From the NCBI GenBank assembly GCA_018814885.1, contig JAHIYU010000056.1:1-49006 (forward strand): DNA of 49,006 bases, in the 5' to 3' direction. Of this stretch, positions 20,359 to 29,265 are shown piece by piece. The stretch's first letter is position 1; each line of letters starts with the position of its first letter. The DNA comes from a bacterium. Lineage in GTDB: Bacteria > Krumholzibacteriota > Krumholzibacteriia > LZORAL124-64-63. Position numbers and translations under genes: made by a program. The notes under the pieces are model-generated. The model did not search any database. It saw only the letters and a list, made by a program, of their open reading frames with translations, and was not told the DNA's origin.

Positions 20359-20834
20359 GCGACAAGGTCAAATGCGGCGGTCTGATCGTCAGGCGCGGTC
20401 TCTGCATGCTGGAGATCATGGGCTACGAATGGCGCGCGGGCAGGTCGTCGCGCATCCTGGCCATGTTCGGCGAGAACGAGATCCCGCTGTGCTACCTGTC
20501 CCTCGGCAAGTGCGCCGACGGCAGCAAGCAGCTGGTCCTGTGCGTCGAGCACAAGATGCGCGAGCGGTGCCGTCCCATTCTCGACGGGGTACGCGACGAG
20601 TTCATGCCCCGGGCGCTCGGCGTGGTCGAGGACGTGGTCATCCTCACCGTCTACGGCCCCCACTTCTACGAGCGGGTGGCCCTGGCCAGCGAGGTCTACG
20701 GCTCCACCTGCGAGGCCGGGATCGACGCCCATTCGGTCGGCTCGTCGGTCAACAGCATCAGCCTGGTGGTCGACGCCGCGGACGAGCCCGGGACCATCGC
20801 CAGCCTGCGCACGCGCTTCGTCTGGCCGGAGTGA
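20355..20834 (+). CDS. Stand-alone double ACT-domain protein (aspartokinase-like regulatory module)
   Basis: This 159-residue protein overlaps the kinase gene by ATGA and is the last gene of the hydrogenase operon. Its second half (VVEDVVILTVYG ... AGIDAHSVGSSVNSISLVVD) matches the aspartokinase C-terminal ACT domain pattern, and the first half looks like the partner ACT domain. There is no kinase domain. ACT domains bind small ligands, usually amino acids, and change the activity of a partner. Its ligand and partner are unknown. Position suggests it modulates the sensor kinase or receiver. Confidence 0.6.
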   Translation: MSDKVKCGGLIVRRGLCMLEIMGYEWRAGRSSRILAMFGENEIPLCYLSLGKCADGSKQLVLCVEHKMRERCRPILDGVRDEFMPRALGVVEDVVILTVYGPHFYERVALASEVYGSTCEAGIDAHSVGSSVNSISLVVDAADEPGTIASLRTRFVWPE

Positions 20835-20837
20835 CCG

Positions 20838-21896
20838 TCAGCAGATCCGCGGCAGCTGCTCGCCCGCCGGCATGTCCACGATCCTCTCGGTGCCGAGGGC
20901 CGTCCGCAGCGCCACGATCCCCGGATGCTCCGCCACCACCCGCCCGATGACCGCGGCCGCGCGTCCGTGCTCGTGGTCCCGCATGGCCGCCAGCACCGTA
21001 TCCGCCGTCTCGCCCGGCACCACGGCCACCAGCTTGCCCTCGTTGGCCACGTACAGTGGGTCGATGCCCAGGATCTCGCAGACGGCCATCACGTCGTCGC
21101 GCACGGGGATCGCCTCGCCGTCGAGAGCGAGGCCCACCCGCGACGCGGCCGCGAACTCGTTCAGGGTCGTGGCGAGCCCGCCGCGCGTGGGATCGCGCAT
21201 GGCCCGCACGCCGGGACAGGCCGCCAGCACGGCGGCGACCAGGCCGTTGAGCGCCGCCGTGTCGCTGCGCACCGACGACCGGAACGACAGTCCCTCGCGC
21301 GCGGTCATCACCGCCATGCCGTGGTCGCCCAGCGTTCCCGAGACGATCACCGCGTCGCCGGGCCGCAGGTTGGCGGACGAGAGATCCAAGCCCGCGGCCA
21401 GCACGCCCACGCCCGAGGTGTTGATGAACAGGCCGTCGCAGGAGCCCCTGTCCACGACCTTGGTGTCGCCGGTCACGACCGTCACGCCGGCCCTGCCCGC
21501 CGCCGTCTCCATGGAGCAGAGCACGCGGTGGAAGATCGCCAGCGGCAGGCCTTCCTCCAGCACGAAGCCCACGCTCAGGAACAGCGGGCGCGCGCCGCAC
21601 ATGGCCACGTCGTTCACGGTGCCGTTGATCGCCAGGTCGCCGATGTCGCCGCCGGGGAACTCCAGGGGCGTGACCACGAAAGTGTCGGTGGAGAACGCCA
21701 GCCGGCAGGCCGGCAGGTCGAGCACCGCCTGGTCCTCCAGGCGCGCCAGGGCCGGGTTGGCGAAGCGCGGCAGGATGAACGTCTCGATCAGGTCCGCCGA
21801 GAGGCGGCCGCCGGCGCCGTGGGCCAGCTGCACCGTGTCGTGGCCGTGGCGGGGCATGGGACGGCGGAGCCCCGCGAGGTCCGGAGCGTCGCTCAT
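20838..21896 (-). CDS. hypE: Hydrogenase maturation protein HypE
   Basis: This 352-residue AIR-synthase-like protein dehydrates the thiocarboxamide made by HypF on its own C-terminal Cys to thiocyanate, the source of the CN ligands. The essential C-terminal PRIC is present (Cys352). The N-terminus has AHGAGGRLS, with [18 protein letters not shown] and GDTKVVD as ATP-binding blocks. It overlaps hypD by ATGA. It converges with the hydrogenase operon with only 3 bp between stop codons. Confidence 0.95.
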   Translation of the reverse strand: MSDAPDLAGLRRPMPRHGHDTVQLAHGAGGRLSADLIETFILPRFANPALARLEDQAVLDLPACRLAFSTDTFVVTPLEFPGGDIGDLAINGTVNDVAMCGARPLFLSVGFVLEEGLPLAIFHRVLCSMETAAGRAGVTVVTGDTKVVDRGSCDGLFINTSGVGVLAAGLDLSSANLRPGDAVIVSGTLGDHGMAVMTAREGLSFRSSVRSDTAALNGLVAAVLAACPGVRAMRDPTRGGLATTLNEFAAASRVGLALDGEAIPVRDDVMAVCEILGIDPLYVANEGKLVAVVPGETADTVLAAMRDHEHGRAAAVIGRVVAEHPGIVALRTALGTERIVDMPAGEQLPRIC

Positions 21897-22984
21897 GATC
21901 GGCTCCGCCGGCACTGCCAGTAGGCGGCGCAGGCTCCCTCGCTGGAGACCATAGGAGCGCCCAGCGGCGAGGCCGGCGTGCAGTCGGTGCCGAAGGCCGG
22001 GCAGGCGATGGGTTTCTCGAGGCCCTGCAGGATCGCGCCGCTGATGCAGACTTCGGGTTCGGCGGGGGAGATGTCGCAGACCTCGAACCTGCGCTCGGCG
22101 TCGTGGGCTGCGTAGGCGTCGCGCAGCCGCAGCCCGCTGCCCGGAATCACGCCGATGCCTCGCCAGGCCCGGTCGCAGACCTCGTAGACCTCGTCCACGA
22201 CAGCCCGCGCCGTCGGGTTCCCGTGCCGGCGCACCAGCCGGTCGTAGCGGTTCTCCACCCGCGCCTCGCCGCGCTCGAGCATCTCCACGCAGCAGAGGAT
22301 GCCCAGCAGCAGGTCCACCGGCTCGAAGCCCGTCGGCACGATGGGTACGGAGAACTCCCGCGCCAGGGGTTCGTATTCGTCCCACCCCATGATCGTGCAG
22401 ACGTGGCCCGCGGCCAGGATCCCCTGCACCCGGTTGGACGGAGACGACAGGATGGCCCGCATGGCCGGGGGCACACGCACGTGGCTGACGATCTCGCTGA
22501 AGTTCGGCAGCCCCTCGGCGGCGGCCTGCTTGACGGCCATGGCGTTGCCCGGCGCGGTGGTCTCGAAGCCCACGGCCAGGAAGACCACTTCGCGGTCGGG
22601 ATGCTCTCGCGCCAGCTTCACGGCCTCCAGCGGCGAATAGACCATGCGCACGTCGCCGCCCCGCGACTTGACGCGGAAGAGGTCGTCCCGCGACCCGGGC
22701 ACGCGCAGCATGTCGCCGTAGGACGCGAGGATCACCTCCGGGCGAGCGGCCACGGCGTGGGCGCGGTCGAGGGTCTCCAGGGGGGTGACGCAGACGGGGC
22801 AGCCGGGACCGTGGACCAGCGTGATCCGCAGGGGCAGCAGCCGGTCGAGGCCGTGGCGCAGGATGGCGTGGGTCTGGCCGCCGCAGACCTCCATGATCGT
22901 CCACGGCCGGGTCACGGCGGCGGCGATGCGGTCCAGCAGCGCGCGGGCCAGGGCGGGGTCGCGGAATTCGTCGAGATACTTCAT
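21893..22984 (-). CDS. hypD: Hydrogenase maturation protein HypD
   Basis: This 363-residue iron-sulfur protein is the scaffold on which Fe(CN)2CO is built together with HypC and HypE. Conserved blocks are [19 protein letters not shown] (the CxxC thiol pair), [16 protein letters not shown] and a C-terminal cluster-binding region ([19 protein letters not shown]..., CPAFGTDC). It overlaps hypC upstream (ATGG region, 22981-22984) and hypE downstream, so hypCDE is one translationally coupled unit. Confidence 0.95.
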   Translation of the reverse strand: MKYLDEFRDPALARALLDRIAAAVTRPWTIMEVCGGQTHAILRHGLDRLLPLRITLVHGPGCPVCVTPLETLDRAHAVAARPEVILASYGDMLRVPGSRDDLFRVKSRGGDVRMVYSPLEAVKLAREHPDREVVFLAVGFETTAPGNAMAVKQAAAEGLPNFSEIVSHVRVPPAMRAILSSPSNRVQGILAAGHVCTIMGWDEYEPLAREFSVPIVPTGFEPVDLLLGILCCVEMLERGEARVENRYDRLVRRHGNPTARAVVDEVYEVCDRAWRGIGVIPGSGLRLRDAYAAHDAERRFEVCDISPAEPEVCISGAILQGLEKPIACPAFGTDCTPASPLGAPMVSSEGACAAYWQCRRSRS

Positions 22985-23250
22985 GGCCGGTCTCCGGCCG
23001 GGCCGGCGTCGTCGTCCTCGTCGATCAGCGCGTTCAGCTCGGTCAAGGTGCGCAGCGTGGCGGCGGCCTCGTCCTCGTCGAGGACCTGCAGGGCGAAGCC
23101 GGCGTGCACGATGACGTACCGACCCACCGCCGCCTCGGGCACGCAGGACAGGCAGGCCGCGTTCTCGGCGCCCGCGTAGTCGATGCGGCCCATCCTCAGG
23201 CCGTTCTCCTCGTAGATCTTCAGCCCCTTGCCGGGCACCGCGAGGCACAT
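22981..23250 (-). CDS. hypC: Hydrogenase maturation chaperone HypC
   Basis: This 89-residue protein starts MCLAVPGK; Cys2 binds the iron of the Fe(CN)2CO unit and escorts it from HypD to the large subunit. The family block [21 protein letters not shown] is present. An acidic tail (IDEDDDAG) follows. It is first in hypCDE. GGGAGGAG precedes the ATG. The 177-bp gap to the divergent sigma-factor gene should hold both promoters; I saw no strong match. Confidence 0.93.
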   Translation of the reverse strand: MCLAVPGKGLKIYEENGLRMGRIDYAGAENAACLSCVPEAAVGRYVIVHAGFALQVLDEDEAAATLRTLTELNALIDEDDDAGPAGDRP

Positions 23251-23427
23251 GGCCGCTCCTCCCGCCTGCGAACCGCACGGATGAACTCTCGGGTAGAAGG
23301 TGCCAACGGTCCGGCGTTAGTGCAACCTCAAACCCGGCAGTCGGGGATTCCGGTAAACATCCGCGCCCCGTATGGCATAGTGTACGTGTTGGAGGGCCGT
23401 CTTACCGCCGGAGGGTACACGGGCATC

Positions 23428-23994
23428 ATGGGTGGCGACACGACCGACAGCCTGGCCGCACGGGCCACACGGGGGGACCGGGACGCCTTCCGGCGCCTGG
23501 TCGCGTCGGAGGCGCGCCTGCTGCTGGCCGTCGCCTACAGATACTGCGGGGACTGGGATACCGCGGCCGACCTCTGCCAGGAGACCTGGCTCCAGGTCCA
23601 CGCCCGCTTCGACGACTACGACCCCGGCCGGCCGTTCCGTCCCTGGTTGCGCGCCGTCCACCGCCGGACCTGCCTGCAGCACCTGCGCCGCCCGAGCGTG
23701 CGCCGGGAACGCCCGACGCCGACGGATGTCCTGTACGGGCTGCTCGAATCCGATCCGGCGCCGGATCCGCTCACGCGCCTGGCGGCCGACGACCTGGTGG
23801 CGCACGTGCGCCGCGGCCTGGCCGTCCTGCCGCCCCGGCAGCAGGAGGTCCTGGCCGCCGTCGACCTGGAGCAGGACGATCCCGCCGAGACCGCGGCGCG
23901 GCTCGGCATGAGCTGGGCGACACTGCGCACGACCCTGCATTTCGCACGCAAGCGGCTGGCCGAGAGCCTGCGCCGCCTGGAGGTAGAGACATGA
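23428..23994 (+). CDS. ECF-family RNA polymerase sigma factor
   Basis: This 188-residue protein has sigma region 2 (LLAVAYRYCGDWDTAADLCQETWLQVHARFDDYDPGRPFRPWLRAVHRRTC, here about residues 33-83) and region 4 (LPPRQQEVLAAVDLEQDDPAETAARLGMSWATLRTTLHFARKRL, about 135-178). It redirects RNA polymerase to a small set of promoters. The ATG at 23428 is preceded by GGAGGG at 12 nt, a slightly long spacing. It overlaps by ATGA with a membrane protein that is the likely anti-sigma factor. It sits between the two hyp operons on the opposite strand. Confidence 0.85.
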   Translation: MGGDTTDSLAARATRGDRDAFRRLVASEARLLLAVAYRYCGDWDTAADLCQETWLQVHARFDDYDPGRPFRPWLRAVHRRTCLQHLRRPSVRRERPTPTDVLYGLLESDPAPDPLTRLAADDLVAHVRRGLAVLPPRQQEVLAAVDLEQDDPAETAARLGMSWATLRTTLHFARKRLAESLRRLEVET

Positions 23995-24725
23995 TCGACG
24001 AACGCACCTGGCTGGAATTCCACGACGGTCTGGACGCCCTGGCCCGCGGCGACGCGGACGCCGCTCTGCGGGAACGTCTGGCGGCCCTGGCGGACAGCCT
24101 CCCCGACGGCCCGGCCATGCTGGAGCTGGCGTGCAGGCTCGCCGGCGACAGGATCGGCGATCTGACCGAACGCGCCCCCGCCGCCCTGGTCGCCGCGACC
24201 TGGGACAGGCTCGCGGCCGCCTTGCCCGACCGCGTCGCGGCGCGGCGCCCCGCCGCGATCTGGCCAGGGGGCCGAGCCTGGTCCGGCCTGGCCGCGGCGG
24301 CGGTGATCGCCCTGGTCTTCCTGTCCGGCTACCTCGTCGGCGAGCGGCGGCAGATGCAGGCACGCCTCGACGCCGTGCTAGCCCACGATACGCGCGACGC
24401 GCCGTCGGGGGATCGCTGGCCCGGCGTGACGCCGGGCCTCGCGGGGGAACGCACCTGGACGGTCGGCGAGCTGCGTCTGCTGCTGGAGCGCCTGCCGTCC
24501 CAGGCGGTGATCGCGGATGCGGACGAGCTGGCGCGCCTGCTGGTGGCCGGACCGCCCCTGCGCCGCAATCCGGCGCGCAGGCTGCTCGCCGAATACACCG
24601 CGTCCGACGGCCTGACCGCCGGCGAGGCCCTGCGTCTGCTCACGGAGCTTTCGCCGGACCGCGACGCCGCACTGGATATCCGGAGGCTGGGTCTCGGCGC
24701 ACCCCGCGAGATCCTGTCGTATTGA
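23991..24725 (+). CDS. Single-pass membrane protein, likely anti-sigma factor
   Basis: This 244-residue protein has a cytoplasmic-side N-terminal part, one membrane helix (about residues 97-115, AAAAVIALVFLSGYLVG) and an extracytoplasmic part of about 125 residues. This is the layout of anti-sigma factors, and it is translationally coupled to the ECF sigma gene. No ZAS zinc motif is visible, so the assignment rests on topology and position. The C-terminal part repeats Leu-rich helical segments (LRLLLERLPSQAV, LRLLTELSPDRDA) and may be the sensing domain. Confidence 0.5.
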   Translation: MIDERTWLEFHDGLDALARGDADAALRERLAALADSLPDGPAMLELACRLAGDRIGDLTERAPAALVAATWDRLAAALPDRVAARRPAAIWPGGRAWSGLAAAAVIALVFLSGYLVGERRQMQARLDAVLAHDTRDAPSGDRWPGVTPGLAGERTWTVGELRLLLERLPSQAVIADADELARLLVAGPPLRRNPARRLLAEYTASDGLTAGEALRLLTELSPDRDAALDIRRLGLGAPREILSY

Positions 24726-24748
24726 ACGACGTCAAGAGAGGAGGCGCC

Positions 24749-25681
24749 ATGAAGAGCGCTGGAAAGACCCGGGCACTGGTCGCCGCCGCCTCGGCGCTCG
24801 TCGTCCTGGCCGGCTGCCACGAGTACGAGGCGCGCGTCGAGATCCGCCCCGACGGCTCAGGCACGCGGACCGTGATCTTCTCGCCGGAACTGGACGAGGC
24901 GTTGTCGGAAGCTGAAATGCATCGGATTTTCGTGGTGTCGCCTGACGAGGGATGGGTAAGGGTGGAGGACGAGCAGGGCAAGGCCCGCTTCCGGCGCACG
25001 GTGACCAGCGCCACGCCGGACGGCTGGGCCGCCCTGGGCGGGGATGTCCGCCTGTTCAGCCGAACCGACGACCGGGACGGGCGCAAGGGCCCGGCCGGAC
25101 TGCGGAACGACGTCTCCCTGGAAACCGGCCGCATCGACGGGGGCCGCACCTTCACCTACCGCGAGCGGTTGCGCTGGGACGGACTCAAGCGGGACCTCAT
25201 CGACCTGATGGCCGGCGTCTACGAGCGGTGCGTCGTGGCGGCCTGGCCCGGGTTGCCGGACGTGTTCGTCGCCGAGCTGCGCGGCCTCTACCGGGGGCAC
25301 CTGACCCAGACCTGGGAGCGTGTGCCCCTGAGCGACCAGAAGGACGATTTCCTCGACATCCTGGTCTCGGCCATGACGCCGGACGTGGAGGAACTGGTGA
25401 GCCGCCGCAACGCGGCCGTCGATCCCGTCGAGCTGGTCGATCTGGGCGTCGCCGTCATCGAGGACGAAGACAGCCAGGTCGAGGGGATCATCGAGCGCGA
25501 CCTGATGGGCGTGGCGCAGGCCTTCGTCTCCAGCCTGAAGCTGAGCGTGGAGATGCCCGGCGAGATAATCGACACCAACGGCACGGTGGACGACGAGGGC
25601 GCCGTCGCCTGGACCGTCGGGCTGCTCGAACCGATGGACAAGCACGTGGAACTGGTCGTGCGCTCGCTGGTGCGCGACTGA
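24749..25681 (+). CDS. Lipoprotein of unknown function in the sigma-factor operon
   Basis: This 310-residue protein has a canonical lipobox (VVLAGC, Cys23) and GAGGAGG before the ATG. The mature part starts with YEARVEIRPDGSGTRTVIFSPEL, a pattern seen in beta-rich lipoproteins that measure or bind envelope components. It continues with mixed alpha/beta sequence and no recognisable catalytic motif. It lies 23 bp after the putative anti-sigma gene. It may be the envelope target or sensor of this regulatory unit, which is inference from position only. Confidence 0.6.
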   Translation: MKSAGKTRALVAAASALVVLAGCHEYEARVEIRPDGSGTRTVIFSPELDEALSEAEMHRIFVVSPDEGWVRVEDEQGKARFRRTVTSATPDGWAALGGDVRLFSRTDDRDGRKGPAGLRNDVSLETGRIDGGRTFTYRERLRWDGLKRDLIDLMAGVYERCVVAAWPGLPDVFVAELRGLYRGHLTQTWERVPLSDQKDDFLDILVSAMTPDVEELVSRRNAAVDPVELVDLGVAVIEDEDSQVEGIIERDLMGVAQAFVSSLKLSVEMPGEIIDTNGTVDDEGAVAWTVGLLEPMDKHVELVVRSLVRD

Positions 25682-25717
25682 CCGGCCCCGCCGCCGGCAA
25701 CGAAAGGACGGCCCGAC

Positions 25718-26230
25718 ATGAAGAGATCCCTGACCGAACGGTTCATGCTGGCTTGCGCCCTGCTGCTGGTCGTGTCGTACCTCTTGCCGATCTCGTACCA
25801 GCCCGTGCAGCTCGCCGCGGACGGACGGCCGGCCGGTCTGCTGGTGCAGATGTTTCCGGCGCCGGACGCTCCGTCGGCGAGGCAGTACAGCCACTTCTGG
25901 CAGGGATTCCCCCGGACCACCGCGGCGGTGTTCCTGCTGCCCCTGGCGCTGGCGCTGCTGCAGCGCGCGCGCATGGGGCCGGGGCTGCGCGCGACCTGCC
26001 TGTTCCTCACACCGGTGCTGGGGATCGGCGCGCTGGCGCTCCTGGTGGGCATGGTCGCCGCGGCCGACATCGATTTCTGGCCCTTCGCGCCCAGCGAGGT
26101 GGCGTACGGCGGCTACCTCGCCGTCGCTGCGCTGGCCATCTACAGTCTGCTGGCGCTGGTCTCGCTCAGGACCTTGCGCACGCCGCCTGTCCCAGGGCGA
26201 GTCCCCCGTCGTTCGCCGGGAGCAGCCTAG
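25718..26230 (+). CDS. Small four-helix membrane protein of unknown function
   Basis: This 170-residue protein has four hydrophobic segments (about residues 8-28, 67-84, 91-112 and 126-150). No family was recognised. GAAAGGA precedes the ATG. It is the fourth gene of the ECF sigma operon. Its last 65 bp overlap the convergent hypF gene antisense, and its tail (RTPPVPGRVPRRSPGAA) looks like read-through into the neighbour, suggesting loss of an earlier stop codon. Confidence 0.6.
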   Translation: MKRSLTERFMLACALLLVVSYLLPISYQPVQLAADGRPAGLLVQMFPAPDAPSARQYSHFWQGFPRTTAAVFLLPLALALLQRARMGPGLRATCLFLTPVLGIGALALLVGMVAAADIDFWPFAPSEVAYGGYLAVAALAIYSLLALVSLRTLRTPPVPGRVPRRSPGAA

Positions 26231-28439
26231 GCGCGAGGGGAACCAGGCCGGCGTCCGCGAGGGCGCCGGTCATGCCCCGCATGAGGATCTCGTTCTGGAA
26301 CACCCCTCCCGACAGCGCCACCTCGTGGGTGCCGGCAGCCGCGCAGGCCTGCACCGCGGCGGCCGTGAACATGTCCAGCAGGGTGCGGTGGAAGCGGGCG
26401 CTCAAGGCGGCGGCGTCCGCACCGGCGGCCAGGGCCGCGGCCGCGCCGCGGATCACCGGCGCCACCAGGGGCACGATCGCGCCTTCGCGCGTCTCGATCT
26501 CCCAGGGCAGGGGTTGCGCGGCGCCCACCTCCGCCGCCGTGGTCAGCGCCGTGAACTCGATGGCCGCCTGGGCTTCGTAATGCACGTCCGCCCAGCGGCC
26601 GGTCAGGGCGGCGACGGCGTCGAAGAGACGTCCGGCGCTGCTGGTCAACGGCGCGTTGATCCCCTTGTCCAGCATCTCCAGGATCTGCGCCACGGGCCTG
26701 TCGTGCAGCAAGGGCAGACCGGGCAGATCGTCGCTGCAGGCGTGGCGCAGGTAGCCCACCGCCGTGCGCCAGGGGTGACGGATGGCCGCGTCGCCGCCCG
26801 GCAGCGGCACAGGTTCGAGATGGCCCAGGCGCTCGAATCCCGAGGCGTCGCCGTAGAGGATCTCGCCCCCCCAGATGGTGCCGTCGGGACCGTAACCGGT
26901 GCCGTCGAGGATCAGCCCCACGGCGGGCCGGTCCAACCCGTGCTCGGCCAGCACCGCCACGAGGTGCGCGTGGTGGTGCTGCACGCCGACCAGTCGCTTG
27001 CCCGTCTGCGCCCGCGCCCACTGCGTGGACAGGTAACGCGGGTGCAGGTCGTGGGCGATGATCCCGGGTTCGCATTCGAACAGCCGCTGCAGCGTGTCGA
27101 CGGTCTCCCGGAAGAACGCATGGGCCTGGAGGTTCTCGAGATCGCCGACGTGGGGGGAAAGGAAGGCCCGGTCCTCCTTCAGCAGGCAGACCGTGTTTTT
27201 CAGCTCGCCGCCGACGGCCAGCACGGCCGGCCCGGCCGCCGCCGTCCCCCGCAAGATGACCGGCACCGGCGCGTAGCCGCGGCTGCGGCGCAGCAGCCGC
27301 GGGCGGCCGTCGAGGATCTGGACCACCGAGTCGTCGGCGCGGCGCAGGATGTCGCGGTCGTGCAGCAGCAGGAAGTCGCAGATCCCCGCTAGGCGCACGC
27401 GCGCCTCGTCGTTGCCCAGGCAGATGGGTTCGTCGCCGGCGTTGCCGCTGGTCATCACCAGGGCGCGGACGCCGTGCGGCGCCAGCGCGTCGAAGAGCAG
27501 GTGGTGCAGGGGCGTATAGGGGAGCATCAGGCCCACGCGGCGATGGCCGGGCGCGACCGCGTCGGCCAGCCCCGCGTCCGCGCGGCGCTCCAGCAGCAGG
27601 ATGGGGCTCTCCGGCGCGGCGAGCAGAGCCGCCTCGTCCCGGTCGACGCGGGCCAGCCCGCGCGCGGCATCCAGGTCGGTCACCATCACCGCCAGTGGCT
27701 TCGCCTCGCGGTGCTTGCGCGCGCGCAGGCGCACGACCGCCGCCTCGTCGTCCGCCCGCACCGCCAGGTGGAAGCCGCCGAGGCCCTTGAGGGCGCCGAT
27801 GCTGCCGCCGGCGAGACGCCGCGCGCAGGCGACGAGGGCGTCCCCGGCGGTTTCGGCGTCCGGTCCCTCCAGCCAGAGGCGCGGCCCGCAGTCGGGGCAG
27901 GCGTTGGGCTGGGCGTGGAAGCGCCGGTCGCGCGGATCCTCGTACTCGGCCCGGCAGCGCGCGCACATGGCGAAACGGGCCATGCTCGTGCGGGAACGGT
28001 CGTAGGGGATGCGGTCGATGATCGTCAGGCGGGGCCCGCAGTTGGTGCAGTTGGTGAACGGGTAGCGGTGGCGGCGGTCGCCGGGATCTCGGATCTCGCC
28101 CAGGCAGTCCGCGCAGACCGCCGCGTCGGGGGGCACCAGCGTGGCGTTGCCGGGCGTATCCTCGCTGCGGCGGATGGTGAAGGCGACATCGCCGGTCGGT
28201 TCGATCTCAAGCTCGTCGACCGATGTTATGCGCGACAGGGCCGGGGCGTCGGCTTCCAGCCGGGTGCGGAACGCGACCAGGGTGTCCCTGTCTCCCTCGA
28301 TCTCGATGAAGACGCCATCGCTGGTGTTGCACACCCCGCCGGCCAGTCCCAGCTGTTCGGCCAGGTTGAAGACGAAGGGGCGGAATCCCACGCCCTGCAC
28401 GATGCCATCGACACGTAGCCTGCGGCGCGCCCGGGCCAT
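26166..28439 (-). CDS. hypF: Carbamoyltransferase HypF
   Basis: This 757-residue protein uses carbamoyl phosphate and ATP to carbamoylate the C-terminal Cys of HypE, the first step in making the CN ligands. The acylphosphatase domain (DGIVQGVGFRPFVF) is at about residues 9-90. Two zinc-finger motifs (CADCLGEI...CTNCGPR and CARCRAEY...CPDCGPR) lie at about 108-185, and a YrdC-like domain at about 200-380. A Kae1-like domain with VGVQHHHAHLVAVLAEHG and ALSGGVFQNEIL covers about 400-750. Length and all domains are complete. It starts one base after the hypB stop. Confidence 0.95.
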   Translation of the reverse strand: MARARRRLRVDGIVQGVGFRPFVFNLAEQLGLAGGVCNTSDGVFIEIEGDRDTLVAFRTRLEADAPALSRITSVDELEIEPTGDVAFTIRRSEDTPGNATLVPPDAAVCADCLGEIRDPGDRRHRYPFTNCTNCGPRLTIIDRIPYDRSRTSMARFAMCARCRAEYEDPRDRRFHAQPNACPDCGPRLWLEGPDAETAGDALVACARRLAGGSIGALKGLGGFHLAVRADDEAAVVRLRARKHREAKPLAVMVTDLDAARGLARVDRDEAALLAAPESPILLLERRADAGLADAVAPGHRRVGLMLPYTPLHHLLFDALAPHGVRALVMTSGNAGDEPICLGNDEARVRLAGICDFLLLHDRDILRRADDSVVQILDGRPRLLRRSRGYAPVPVILRGTAAAGPAVLAVGGELKNTVCLLKEDRAFLSPHVGDLENLQAHAFFRETVDTLQRLFECEPGIIAHDLHPRYLSTQWARAQTGKRLVGVQHHHAHLVAVLAEHGLDRPAVGLILDGTGYGPDGTIWGGEILYGDASGFERLGHLEPVPLPGGDAAIRHPWRTAVGYLRHACSDDLPGLPLLHDRPVAQILEMLDKGINAPLTSSAGRLFDAVAALTGRWADVHYEAQAAIEFTALTTAAEVGAAQPLPWEIETREGAIVPLVAPVIRGAAAALAAGADAAALSARFHRTLLDMFTAAAVQACAAAGTHEVALSGGVFQNEILMRGMTGALADAGLVPLAPRLLPANDGGLALGQAACARS

Positions 28440-28440
28440 G

Positions 28441-29247
28441 TCAGCCCTTCGGCTCCGCGCGCCGTCGGCGCAGCCAGGCGAACCAGCCGTCCAGGCCGTC
28501 GCCCGTGGTCGCCGACACCTCCACGAACGCCAGATCCGGATTGACCCGCCGGGCCGCCCGCTTGCAGGTCTCGATGTCGAAGTCCACGTAGGGCAGGAGG
28601 TCCGTCTTGTTGATCACGCAGAGGTCCGAGACGGCGAACATGGTGGGATACTTGAGCGGCTTGTCGTCGCCCTCGGTGGTCGAGATGATCACCACCTTCG
28701 CCGCCTCGCCCAGGTCGAAGAGGGCGGGACAGACCAGGTTGCCCACGTTCTCGATCAACAGCAGCGCGCCGTCGGCCGGCGCCAGTTCGTCGGCGGCGCG
28801 GCGGATCATCTCGCTGTCCAGGTGGCAGCCGTGGCCGGTGTTGACCTGGAGGACAGGCGCGCCGGCGGCGGCGATGCGTTCGGCGTCGGTGAGTGTCTGC
28901 TGGTCGCCTTCGATCACTACGATGGGCATCTCGTCCCGCAGCGCCGTGACGGTGCGCTCGAGCAGGGTGGTCTTGCCCGATCCCGGCGACGACACCAGGT
29001 TCAGGGCCAGGATGCCCTTCGCCTCGAACCAACCGCGGTTGCGCGCGGCGGTCAGGTCGTTGCGCCGCAGGATGTCCCGCTCGATAACGATGGTGCGCGG
29101 CGCGCCGTGGGGGGGGTGATGCGGGTGGTCGTGATCGCGATGATGATCGTGGGGGTGATCGTGATCACGACCGTGCGCTCCGCTCTCGCCGGGCTTGCGG
29201 AAGGTCACGGCGTCGCCGGGGTGGCCGCAGCCGCAGGTGTCGCACAT
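28441..29247 (-). CDS. hypB: Hydrogenase nickel-insertion GTPase HypB
   Basis: This 268-residue GTPase delivers nickel to the large subunit with HypA. The N-terminus has the high-affinity metal motif CDTCGCG (residues 2-8). A His/Asp-rich stretch (about 23-50) follows and probably stores nickel. The G1 P-loop SSPGSGKTT is at about 89-97, with an EGDQQT segment, NVGNLVCPA and NKTD for guanine specificity. It lies between hypA and hypF in a hypABF operon. Confidence 0.95.
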   Translation of the reverse strand: MCDTCGCGHPGDAVTFRKPGESGAHGRDHDHPHDHHRDHDHPHHPPHGAPRTIVIERDILRRNDLTAARNRGWFEAKGILALNLVSSPGSGKTTLLERTVTALRDEMPIVVIEGDQQTLTDAERIAAAGAPVLQVNTGHGCHLDSEMIRRAADELAPADGALLLIENVGNLVCPALFDLGEAAKVVIISTTEGDDKPLKYPTMFAVSDLCVINKTDLLPYVDFDIETCKRAARRVNPDLAFVEVSATTGDGLDGWFAWLRRRRAEPKG

Positions 29248-29265
29248 GACGGGTCTCCAGACGGT

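Noticed and set aside
23104..23427. Longer start for the ECF sigma factor
   Set aside because: The upstream part overlaps the divergent hypC gene and encodes no sigma-like sequence. Region 2 begins soon after the ATG at 23428.
24131..24748. Upstream extension of the lipoprotein gene
   Set aside because: Arg-rich translation overlapping the anti-sigma-like gene in another frame. The lipobox and ribosome site fix the start at 24749.
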